Positions 1-8,800 of a DNA stretch of 64,000 bases are shown here, one piece after another. The translations under genes and the position numbers were made by a program. Origin of the DNA: Arthrobacter_B citreus. Lineage in GTDB: Bacteria; Actinomycetota; Actinomycetes; Actinomycetales; Micrococcaceae. The notes under the pieces are model-generated. The model did no database searches. It saw only the letters and a program-made list of their open reading frames with translations, and had not been told where the DNA came from. The stretch's first letter is position 1; every line of letters starts with the position of its first letter. Location: the NCBI RefSeq assembly GCF_042429235.1, contig NZ_JBHMBA010000009.1; one strand, written 5' to 3'.

Positions 1-66
1 GCGGGCCTGTCCGGGATGCTCCGGATCCCAAGGCTGCCGACGACGGATGGTGAAGGGAAGTGCGGA

Positions 67-2409
67 GTGGCACGGAAGGAACCACGCGTTGAAAACGTGG
101 ATGAAAAGGACATAAAGGTCAAGTCCCCCAAATCATGGGCGGCGGGAGTGCCGGGGGTCTACAACTCGCTGAAGCCGGCAATCCAGCACATGGGCGTGAA
201 GCGGACGCTCGAAGCCACGTTCAAGATGAACCAGAAGGACGGCTTCGACTGCCCCAGCTGCGCGTGGCCGGATCCGAACCACCGCAGCAATTTCGAGTAC
301 TGCGAAGAAGGCGTCAAAGCAGTCACTTGGGAGGCCACCCCGGTGGTCATCTCCTCGGATTTCTGGGCGGACCACAGCATCAGCGAGCTTCGCGGCCGAA
401 CGGAATACTGGCTGGGCATGCAGGGCCGGCTAACGGAGCCGGTCTACAAACCTGCGGGAGAGGACCACTACCATCCCGTCAGCTGGGACGAGGCGTTTCG
501 GATTGTGGCGGACAAGCTCAACAGCTTGGATTCACCGCACGAGGCAGCCTTCTACACCAGCGGCCGCACCTCCAACGAGGCAGCCTTCCTGTACCAGCTC
601 ATGGTGCGGGGCTTCGGGACCAATAACCTTCCGGACTGCTCCAACATGTGCCATGAGTCCTCCGGATGGGCCATGGGCCAGACGATCGGAATCGGCAAGG
701 CCACCGTGACCTACGATGACTTCGGCGAGGCGGACCTCATCATCCTGATGGGACAGAACCCCGGGACGAACCATCCGCGCATGCTCACCGCCCTCGAGGG
801 CTGCAAGCGCAACGGCGGCAGCATCGTCGCGGTTAACCCCCTCCCCGAAGCCGGCCTGCGGCGGTACAAGAACCCGCAGAAGGTCCGCGGAATCGCAGGC
901 AAGGGCACGGAGCTGGCCGATCAGTTCCTGCAGATCCGCCTCGGCGGGGACATGGCGCTGCTGCAGGCCATTTCCAAACGGGTTCTGGAAGCTGAGGAAC
1001 GCAACCCCGGCACGGTCCTGGACCACGACTTCCTGGAAAAGCACTGCGAGGGCCTGGAAGACCTTAAGCAGCACCTTGCTCACCTTGATGACGCGACAGT
1101 GGTGGAGGCCACGGGCCTTCCGATCGAGCAAATCAACGAACTGGCCGAGCGGTATCTGAAAGCCGAAAAGGTCATCATCACCTGGGCCATGGGCATCACC
1201 CAGCAGAAAAAAGCCGTGCCCACCATCAAGGAAATGATCAACCTGCTGCTGCTGCGCGGAAACATCGGCAAGCCGGGCGCCGGAGCGGCTCCCATCCGCG
1301 GCCACAGCAACGTTCAGGGCGACCGCACCATGGGCATCTGGGAACAAATGCCCCCAGCCTTCCTTGATGCGCTCGGAAAGGAATTCAACTTCGATCCGCC
1401 GCGGGACCACGGCACCGACGCCGTCGAAACCTTTTACCGCATGCACGAAGGACGCATCAAGGTTTTCGTGGCCCTTGGAGGCAACCTCATTTCGGCGATC
1501 TCGGATACGCAGTTCGCTGAAGCCGCCATGCAGAAAACCGACATGACGGTCCAGATCTCCATCAAGCTCAACCGGTCACATCTCATCACGGGACAGGAAG
1601 CACTCATTCTCCCCACCAAGGGCCGGACAGAACTGGACATCCAGGAGACCGGGCCGCAGTTTGTCTCAGTGGAGGACACCGTGTGCGCAGTTCACGCCTC
1701 GCGCGGAAACCTGACGCCGGTCTCCGACAACCTGCTGTCCGAACCGGCCATCGTATCCCGGCTGGGCGCGCTGATCGTCGGCGACAGGATCGACGCCGAC
1801 TGGGCAGGATACGAGAAGGATTATGACCTGATCCGCGACCACATCGGCCGCGTGGTGGAAGGCTGCGACAACTACAACGAGAGAATCAGGCACGAAGGCG
1901 GGTTTGTGCTGCCCAACGGTCCCCGGGATTCGCGGACGTTCCACACGCCCACGGGCAAGGCGGTGCTGACAGTCAATGATCTGGAAGCCGTGGAACGCCC
2001 CGAAGGCACCCTCATCCTCCAGACGCTGCGCTCCCACGACCAGTGGAACACCACCATTTACGGACACAACGACCGGTACCGCGGTATCCGCGGCGGACGT
2101 CATGTGCTGTTCATGAACGCGGAGGACATCACCGAACTGGGCCTGAGCGACGGACAGTACGTGGACATCCACGGTGTCCACCACGACAACAAGGAGCGGG
2201 TGCTGCGGAAATTCCGCGTCGTCTCCTATCCCACACCTCGGGGATGCGTTGCCGCTTACTATCCCGAGGCCAACGTGCTGGTACCCATGGATCACGTCGC
2301 TGAGGGCAGCCGCACTCCCGTGTCAAAAACCGTGCTGGTGCGGGTGGAACCAAACCTCGACCCGGCCGCGGAGCAGTCCGAGGACTTCAAGACACGGACC
2401 CCGGTCTAG
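67..2409 (+). CDS. FdhF/YdeP family molybdopterin oxidoreductase
   Basis: A 780-residue cytoplasmic oxidoreductase of the formate dehydrogenase H / YdeP type, expected to bind bis-MGD molybdenum cofactor. The N-terminal part has DCPSCAWPD near residue 62, which stands in place of a normal four-cysteine Fe-S motif, as is usual in the YdeP branch. Further on are the molybdopterin-fold segments DCSNMCHESSG, LMGQNPGTNHPRM and GHSNVQGDRTMG. The C-terminal MGD-binding domain has LRSHDQWNTTIYG and RGIRGGRHV. I prefer the GTG at 67, because GAAGGG lies 8 nt upstream; the frame is open to an ATG at 16, but no ribosome site precedes that codon. The physiological substrate is unknown: YdeP-type proteins are linked to acid resistance, not to proven formate oxidation. 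The neighbouring DUF6457 gene fits a molybdenum-cofactor context. Confidence 0.88.
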   Translation: MARKEPRVENVDEKDIKVKSPKSWAAGVPGVYNSLKPAIQHMGVKRTLEATFKMNQKDGFDCPSCAWPDPNHRSNFEYCEEGVKAVTWEATPVVISSDFWADHSISELRGRTEYWLGMQGRLTEPVYKPAGEDHYHPVSWDEAFRIVADKLNSLDSPHEAAFYTSGRTSNEAAFLYQLMVRGFGTNNLPDCSNMCHESSGWAMGQTIGIGKATVTYDDFGEADLIILMGQNPGTNHPRMLTALEGCKRNGGSIVAVNPLPEAGLRRYKNPQKVRGIAGKGTELADQFLQIRLGGDMALLQAISKRVLEAEERNPGTVLDHDFLEKHCEGLEDLKQHLAHLDDATVVEATGLPIEQINELAERYLKAEKVIITWAMGITQQKKAVPTIKEMINLLLLRGNIGKPGAGAAPIRGHSNVQGDRTMGIWEQMPPAFLDALGKEFNFDPPRDHGTDAVETFYRMHEGRIKVFVALGGNLISAISDTQFAEAAMQKTDMTVQISIKLNRSHLITGQEALILPTKGRTELDIQETGPQFVSVEDTVCAVHASRGNLTPVSDNLLSEPAIVSRLGALIVGDRIDADWAGYEKDYDLIRDHIGRVVEGCDNYNERIRHEGGFVLPNGPRDSRTFHTPTGKAVLTVNDLEAVERPEGTLILQTLRSHDQWNTTIYGHNDRYRGIRGGRHVLFMNAEDITELGLSDGQYVDIHGVHHDNKERVLRKFRVVSYPTPRGCVAAYYPEANVLVPMDHVAEGSRTPVSKTVLVRVEPNLDPAAEQSEDFKTRTPV

Positions 2410-2447
2410 GCTGTGCCGGGCCGGCCAGAGCCGGGGCGGGGCGACAA

Positions 2448-2476
2448 ACCCCGGGCCGGAGTGCCCGGCCCGGGGT
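2448..2476. terminator. Bidirectional hairpin between convergent genes
   Basis: A perfect 10-bp inverted repeat (ACCCCGGGCC at 2448-2457 and GGCCCGGGGT at 2467-2476) with a 9-nt loop lies between the ends of the molybdopterin oxidoreductase and the DUF6457 gene. There is no T tract, which is common for actinobacterial terminators. Confidence 0.6.
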
Positions 2477-2483
2477 CGGTTCG

Positions 2484-2801
2484 CTACTGGGCCGAGTCTT
2501 TCCACCCCGGCTGGTCCGGCCCGTCCAGGCCGGTGGCCGCCAACTGGAAAGCCGTGTCCGCTGCGCTGCGGACGGCGTCCTCCGCTGCCTTCCGGCCACT
2601 GGTCTTGGACAGCCCGGCCGCATACCCCACCACAAACGTGCTGATCAGCCCGGCGTTGGATCCCACCGTCTTGGAGGACTTTTCCGCCAGTTCCACGAGC
2701 ATCTTGTGGTCAACTTCCAAGTCCAGAATCTGCAGGGCCTGGGTCAGGCGCCGGCTCCATTCACTCAGCGTGCGTTCTTCTGTGTCAGGGTTCGAACTCA
2801 T
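2484..2801 (-). CDS. DUF6457 domain protein
   Basis: A 105-residue protein that looks like DUF6457. It begins with an acidic segment and SEWSRRLTQALQILDLEVD, followed by a conserved lysine/leucine helix (HKMLVELAEKSSKTV) and a small hydrophobic segment with GLISTFVVGYAAG. DUF6457 is known from actinobacteria either alone or fused to the MobA guanylyltransferase of molybdenum cofactor synthesis. Its position tail to tail with a molybdopterin enzyme supports a link to cofactor insertion or maturation, but no biochemical role is established. The frame stays open upstream to 3026, but the ATG at 2801 is preceded by AAGGAGATGCC, so the longer version is not needed. Confidence 0.75.
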   Translation of the reverse strand: MSSNPDTEERTLSEWSRRLTQALQILDLEVDHKMLVELAEKSSKTVGSNAGLISTFVVGYAAGLSKTSGRKAAEDAVRSAADTAFQLAATGLDGPDQPGWKDSAQ

Positions 2802-2886
2802 GGCATCTCCTTCGGTGCGGACTCGTGCATCAAGGATTAGCACCGGCCGCCGCATTGCACAACGCCTGCGCCTCCCGCGCGTCGCT

Positions 2887-2933
2887 GTGCTGAATCCCGT
2901 CGTCGTGCTGAATCCCGTCGTCGTGCTGAATCC
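2887..2933. repeat. Tandem 18-bp repeat, 2.6 copies
   Basis: The unit GTGCTGAATCCCGTCGTC occurs at 2887-2904 and 2905-2922 without a mismatch, followed by the first 11 bases at 2923-2933. It lies in the divergent intergenic region between the DUF6457 gene and the type VII secretion operon. It may be a slipped-strand microrepeat; no function can be assigned. Confidence 0.85.
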
Positions 2934-3025
2934 GTGAGTTATCCCCAGACCGTGAATCCCCCGGGCGGGACAGAGCCGCCGGTGCAAGGATGTACGCAAC
3001 GTGTCCAAAGGGCGAGGGGACCTCA

Positions 3026-3304
3026 ATGGCCAGCGACTATGACAACCAGCTCATCGAGTCCGTCACCGTGCGCCGGCATCGGCTGCTGACCGCCCTGCTC
3101 TTCGGGGAGAATCCCCATGAGCGGCGCTGGATGGACAGCATGCGGCTGTTTATCCTCAGCTTCGCAGCCGCCGCGGTCATCGCCACCGTCTGCGTCGGAT
3201 ACTCCTTCGTCAGCAACCTGCTGGCCGAGAACCGCACCAAACAGGAACAATCCCCGGCCCCCGCCGCGGTAAGCGTTCCGCATGGGTACCCGGCAGGTGC
3301 ATAG
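3026..3304 (+). CDS. Small membrane protein resembling an EccB N-terminus
   Basis: A 92-residue protein. A basic cytoplasmic segment (ESVTVRRHRLLTALLFGENP, then HERRWMDSMR) precedes one transmembrane helix at about residues 42-64, and a short proline-rich tail ends the protein. The arrangement resembles the first 90 residues of EccB, the type VII secretion ATP-hydrolysing membrane component, but the large periplasmic domain is absent. It is the first gene of the eccD-minD-eccC operon and runs to 4 nt before the chosen eccD start. The ATG at 3026 is chosen because GGCGAGGGG lies just upstream. It could be an accessory anchor or a reduced EccB; the family was not recognised with certainty. Confidence 0.7.
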   Translation: MASDYDNQLIESVTVRRHRLLTALLFGENPHERRWMDSMRLFILSFAAAAVIATVCVGYSFVSNLLAENRTKQEQSPAPAAVSVPHGYPAGA

Positions 3305-3308
3305 CGAT

Positions 3309-4646
3309 ATGGCCCACGCCTTCACCCGGGTCACACTGGTTGGCCCACGCACCCATGTTGATCTGCTGCTGCCCTCCCACCAACCCGTGGGCCTGCTCCT
3401 GCCGCAGGTGCTGAACATCCTGGAGGACCAGCCCGCCGAGGCGGTCGCCGCCAAGGTCCTGGTATCGGCCGACGGCACGGAACTGAGCGCCGATGCTTCA
3501 CTAAACCAGTCCGGCGTCATGGACGGAACTTCTTTACTGCTGTGCAATGCTTCCGAAGCCCCTCCCGCGGCAGTCGTGTACGACGTCAATGATTTGGTGG
3601 TCGGGGAGACGGAAACTGTTGCCGGCCGGTGGGACCGCCGCTGGCGGGACCTCACGGCGGGAGCCTTCGCTGCGGCCGGATTCTGGGCGGGGGCGGAGAT
3701 CATGCTGTCCTTCCTGGAACCGGAAGCGGCCTGGTGGATGCTGTTCCTGCTGTCCCTGCTCGGGCTGGCCGCAGGGTGCGCGGCAAACCTTCGTCCGCGC
3801 CGCTCGCCCATCGGCTCAACGTTTCTTGCGGCCGGCTGGCTGACCGGTCTGGGCGGAGCTGTCCACCTGTACGACGGCGTGCCGGAACGTCTTGCACCGG
3901 CCGTCATGGCTGTGGCGGGGCTGTCCGTCCTGACTCTGGCCGCTTTCGCAGCAGGTGCCGCCCAACCCCGCGCCTGGTTTAGCGGCGCCGCCACGCTGGC
4001 CCTGGCCGCCGGATGGTGGACTGCCGCCGGCGCGTTCACCGGCGATTCCGTTCGAGCCGCGGCCATCGCGGCGCCGGCGAGCCTGCTGCTCCTGGGGCTG
4101 CTGCCCAAACTGGCCCTGGCCTCATCCGGACTTGCCACGCTGGATGATCAGCGCGCCAAGGGCGGTTCCGTCGCACGCGGCAATGCCGTGGAGGCGATCG
4201 CAGCGGCTCACCGCAGCCTGACCCTCGGAACAGTTGCCGCTGCATGTTCCCTTGCGCCCGGCCTGTGGCTGCTGGGCACTGACACCGACAGCCAACGGTG
4301 GACGCTTCCCCTGCTCCTGGCACTGACGCTGGCGGTTTTCCTGCGCACCCGGTCCTTTCCGCTGGCGGCACAGCGAACCGCCCTGTATCTGGCTGTCGCC
4401 GTGGGCCTCAGCGCCGCAGCGCTGGCAGCGCTGCGGTTCCTCCCCGGTCAGCCTTGGGTGGTGGGTCTTGCTGTCCTGGGAACCGCGGTTTCCGCTGCCG
4501 CGGCGCTGACCCTCGTGTTTCCGGACCACACGCTTGCCCGCTTCCGACTGGTGGCCAAACGAATGGAATCAGTGGCCATTCTGGCGTCGATTCCGCTGAC
4601 TGCCGGGCTATTTGGTGTCTTCGCCCAGCTGCTGGGGAGCTTTTAG
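3309..4646 (+). CDS. eccD: Type VII secretion integral membrane protein EccD
   Basis: A 445-residue channel-forming component of an ESX-type secretion machine in the cytoplasmic membrane. Residues 1-80 form the ubiquitin-like cytosolic domain (RVTLVGPRTHVDLLLPSHQP, later LNQSGVMDGTSLLL). From about residue 115 to the end there are roughly ten to eleven hydrophobic helices. EccD proteins are usually about 450-510 residues, so the length is near normal. The stop touches the start of the next gene (TAG then ATG), which indicates an operon. An earlier ATG at 3282 would overlap the upstream gene; the ATG at 3309 matches the usual EccD N-terminus better. Confidence 0.88.
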   Translation: MAHAFTRVTLVGPRTHVDLLLPSHQPVGLLLPQVLNILEDQPAEAVAAKVLVSADGTELSADASLNQSGVMDGTSLLLCNASEAPPAAVVYDVNDLVVGETETVAGRWDRRWRDLTAGAFAAAGFWAGAEIMLSFLEPEAAWWMLFLLSLLGLAAGCAANLRPRRSPIGSTFLAAGWLTGLGGAVHLYDGVPERLAPAVMAVAGLSVLTLAAFAAGAAQPRAWFSGAATLALAAGWWTAAGAFTGDSVRAAAIAAPASLLLLGLLPKLALASSGLATLDDQRAKGGSVARGNAVEAIAAAHRSLTLGTVAAACSLAPGLWLLGTDTDSQRWTLPLLLALTLAVFLRTRSFPLAAQRTALYLAVAVGLSAAALAALRFLPGQPWVVGLAVLGTAVSAAAALTLVFPDHTLARFRLVAKRMESVAILASIPLTAGLFGVFAQLLGSF

Positions 4647-5831
4647 ATGAGCGGGGTCTTCAACCCACTTCCACCCGAGGCGTACGGCGACCCGGCGAAG
4701 GACTCCGCCGAAGGCTTTGAGTCCGCTCCGCAGCTGATGCGGCGTGCGCTGCGGACCCGTCCGGCGCAATCGCCCCTGCACCGCCTCCTGACCGGTTCCG
4801 CCGATCTCTTCCGCGGCGACGACTATCCGCAGCGCTTGGCGGAACAAGCCGCGGGAACCCAGCTGCCGGTGACCACAGGGCGCCGCATCGCCTTGGTGGG
4901 CACCCGCGGCGGAGCCGGCAAAACCACGGTCGCCGCACTGCTGGCGCGGATCTATGCGGCCATGCGCGCCGACACCGTCGCCGCCGTCGACCTCGCTCCT
5001 GGAACCGGAACTCTTGGGCTGCGCCTCGGAGTTCCCCATGCGCCGCCCTTGGAGAGTGCAGCCGCCCGGCTCCAGGCGGGAACTCCCGATTCGCTGCGCG
5101 GGCTCACAGCGCTCCTCGCCGTGGCGGAGCCGGGAAACCTGCTGGTAGCCGGGCGGCGCCGGGTCACGGATATCAGTGGAGCCGGTGGGACGGAAGCGTC
5201 CGCCGCTCACGTTTGGACTCCCGCAGGGCCGCATTCGCCGGATTGGACTCCGGGCGGCGGAGCCGGTTCCCTCTCCCTCCGGCCCGGAGAGGGCCACACT
5301 GGACAGGACCAGGACCACCCCGGGCAGAACATTCCGCTGGAAGTGCCCGACGGCGTTTCCCGGATGGCCCGGAATATCTCCCGCTACTGTCCCATCACCA
5401 TCTTCGACTGCAGCACAGGGCTGACCGATCCTGCCACGCGGTGGGCGGCCAGCCACTCACATGTTGCTGTCTTCGTGACGCCGGCCAGCGTTGCCGGCTT
5501 GGAGGACGCGCTGGAATACGCTGCCGCATGGCGGGGCAATCCCCTGTTCGCCGGCACTCCCCTGCTGGTTCTGGTGGTCCAGCCCCCGTCCGACAGGACT
5601 TTCAGCGCGTCACGGGAGGCCGGCAGGCTAAGCCGCGCCGGTGCGCCGGCCATCGCGTTGGGCCATGACCGGCATCTGGCCGCCGGCGTTGAAGTGAGTC
5701 CCTCCCTCTTATCCCGGCGCTCACGCCTCGAAGCTGTAACTGTGGCATCACGGGTCCTGTCCGCGGCCATACCCAGCCCCATGCCGCAGCCGGCGGCACA
5801 TCAGCCAACCCGTCGAAACGCACACGCATGA
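4647..5831 (+). CDS. MinD/ParA-like ATPase of the type VII secretion locus
   Basis: A 394-residue protein with a P-loop of the MinD/ParA type at residues 85-94 (GTRGGAGKTT). The first lysine of the deviant Walker A motif is replaced by arginine. A VDLAPGTGTLGLRLG segment follows at the switch I position. The N-terminal 80 residues are variable, and a low-complexity Gly/Pro insert sits around residues 175-230. Similar ATPases, such as EspI, accompany actinobacterial ESX loci and are thought to modulate secretion. It lies between eccD and eccC, with a 4-nt ATGA overlap to eccC, so the three are probably co-translated. The exact role is inferred from this position. Confidence 0.8.
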   Translation: MSGVFNPLPPEAYGDPAKDSAEGFESAPQLMRRALRTRPAQSPLHRLLTGSADLFRGDDYPQRLAEQAAGTQLPVTTGRRIALVGTRGGAGKTTVAALLARIYAAMRADTVAAVDLAPGTGTLGLRLGVPHAPPLESAAARLQAGTPDSLRGLTALLAVAEPGNLLVAGRRRVTDISGAGGTEASAAHVWTPAGPHSPDWTPGGGAGSLSLRPGEGHTGQDQDHPGQNIPLEVPDGVSRMARNISRYCPITIFDCSTGLTDPATRWAASHSHVAVFVTPASVAGLEDALEYAAAWRGNPLFAGTPLLVLVVQPPSDRTFSASREAGRLSRAGAPAIALGHDRHLAAGVEVSPSLLSRRSRLEAVTVASRVLSAAIPSPMPQPAAHQPTRRNAHA

Positions 5832-8800
5832 GCACGAGAATCCTGCACCGGCCCGCGCGCACCACCGCCCCCGCCCGAACCATGGAGGCCTTCACCCTCG
5901 ACGCACCTCCGCCGCTCGAAGGCGGCAAGACCGGCATGAACATGATGTCCCTCGTTCCCCTTCTGGGGGCTGGGGTCTCGATGACGGTCATGATGCTCTT
6001 CCGCGGATCTCCCCTGGCAGCCGTGGGAGCGCTGATGATGGTCGTCACCATCATCGCGTCGGTAATCATGATGCTCAGCCAGCGGGGCCGACAGGGAAAG
6101 CAGCGCCGGGAGCAGCGGGAAAATTATTTGGAGTACTTGGAGCGCTCACGGGCCACCCTTCGAGCCGACGAGCTTGCGGCCCTTGCCGTGGCCCGCGCCG
6201 CCAGTCCGCCGCCGGATGCGCTCTTCGACATCCTCCGCAACCCGCGGCGGATCTGGGAACGCCGCCGCACCAACGAGGATTTCCTGCACGTGCGGATCGG
6301 CACCGGTCCGCGCCGCAACCGCGACATCAACATCATGAATGCCGGATCGGCGCTCGCCCAGACGGACGCTTTCATGACCACCGAACTGGAAATCCTCAAA
6401 CGCCGTTACGAGTCCAGCCCCGAGCTGCCGCTCACCGTGCCGCTGGACTGCGCCGGCAACGTGTCAGTGGTGGGTTCGCGCAGGTTTGTGACCACAGTCG
6501 CGCGGCTCCTGCTGACTGAAGGCACAGCATTCCATTCCCCCGAGGATCTTCGCCTGGCCATGATTCTTCCGGAGGATCGGCGGGACGATTGGGAGTGGAC
6601 AACGTGGCTGCCGCATTTGGCGGACCAAAAGAATGTGCATCACACCGGGCCGGTCCGCCGGCTCGCTCCCTCAGCCGCTGCATTGGCAGAGGTCCTCGCC
6701 GAGGATCTGGATCTCCGCTCTTCCCTGGCCGCGGAATCCCGAAAGAACTTCCTGCGCGGCGGCGTGGGCACCTCACTCCCCCGGCTGTTGGTGCTCAGTG
6801 ACTCGTACGGCCTGCTGCCGGAGGAGCTGCAGCTGCCGGACCAACAGGCCTCCGCCGCGTCGCTGGGCATCACGACGCTCTTTCTCGTCGCCGACCGGGA
6901 GCAGGAACCGGGCGAGGTGGCGGTGCGCATCAGCGAGGAGCCCGGCGGAGGGTTCCTGCTGGAAAACTACCGCGCGGACCCGGTCAGTCCCACCGTCGAA
7001 TACGGCAACCTGGATACCATCCCCGTGCCGCTGGCCCAGGCCCTGGCCCGGGAACAGGCTCCCCTGCGGCTGGCACCTGACTCCCTTGAACACGACACCG
7101 CCGAGAATGCCCAGGGTTTCCTTGAAATGCTGGGGCTATCGGCCAACCTGGATGCGGCGGACATCCGGCGGCTGTGGAAGCCCCGCGGCGAAGTCGATTT
7201 CCTTCGGGTGCCGCTGGGCCCCGATGACCGCGGCCGGCCGACGCTGCTGGACCTGAAGGAGTCGGCACAGTTCGGCCACGGGCCGCACGGTCTCTGCGTG
7301 GGTGCCACCGGCTCGGGCAAATCGGAGATGCTGCGCAGCATGGTCGTGGGGCTGCTGGCCACCCACTCCCCCGAGGTCCTGGCCATGGTGCTGGTGGATT
7401 ACAAGGGAGGGGCCACCTTCGCACCATTTGCCTCCGCACCGCAGGTAGCCGGTGTCATCACCAACCTGTCCGACGACGTCAGCCTGATAGAGCGCGTCTA
7501 TGCAAGCCTCGCCGGGGAGATCCAAAGGCGCCAGGAGGTGCTCAAGGCAGCCGGTAACCTGGCCAACATCACCGACTATCAGCTGCACCGGCAGGAACTG
7601 AAAGCCGCCGGCCGCGACCTGGCGCCCCTGCCTCACCTGGTGGTGATCATTGACGAGTTCGGCGAACTGCTGACAGCCCGCCCCGATTTCATCGAGTTGT
7701 TCCTCTCCATCGGCCGCATCGGCCGCTCAATCGGGGTACACCTGTTGCTCTCCAGCCAGCGGATTGAAGGCGGAAAGCTGCGCGGACTGGACACCTACCT
7801 CAGTTATCGGATTGGACTGCGCACCCTCTCCGAAGCGGAATCCCGAACTGTCCTGGACACCCCCGATGCCTTCCATCTGCCGCCGGTGCCCGGGTTCGGC
7901 TACCTGAAGGTGGACACCACAACGTATACCCGGTTCAAGGCCGGGTACGTGTCCGGTCCGCTGGAGTCCGCACAGCAGGCCGACGAACCGGACGGAACAG
8001 ACGATTCTCCCCTTGTCCTGCCGGTTCCGCGCTACGCGGCTTCCCTGACGGTTCCAGCCGCTGCCGGGAACTCCGACGCCGGAACGGGAACCGGGCCCGG
8101 CGTTGCCGCATCTGCGCCGTCGTCCACCCCGTCCTCCAAACGCACCACCGGGCCCACGGTCCTGTCCACGCTCATGGCCACCCTCTCCACCTTTCCGCGT
8201 GCAGTGGCTCCCATCTGGCTGCCGCCGCTGCCGCGGGGAATCTCCCTGGACCAGGCAGCCGGCGGACTGACCCGGGTTAAAGGGCTGAGGCTCGCCAGCG
8301 GCGGATCACTGCGGGTCCCGGTCGGTTTGCTGGATGATCCGGCCAAGCAGTGGCAGGGAATATGGGAACTGAATTTAACCGCAAACGGCGGCAACGCGGC
8401 CATCGTTGGCGGGCCGCAGACCGGAAAGAGCACCGCCCTGCGCACCATAGTGGCGGCCCTGGCGCTGACGCACAGCCCGGCTGAGGTGGGTGTCTATGCC
8501 ATTGACCTGCTCGGCAGCAGCCTGCTGCCGCTGGATGGGCTGCCGCAGGTGGGCGGGGTGGCGGTGCGGACAAACCGCGAAGTGGTGCGCCGGACCGTGG
8601 ACGAGCTCCTAAGCATGCTCGCCCACCGCGAGCACGTGTTCGAAAAGTATCAGGTGGATTCCCTTCCGACGCTGCGCCGGCGGTGTGCGGCCGGGGAAAT
8701 CCCCGAGTTGCCCAGCGCTGACATCGTGCTGGTTTTGGACGGATACGGGCAGCTCAGCGATGAGTTCGAGGACATTGAAAAAGCGGTCCACACGCTGATC

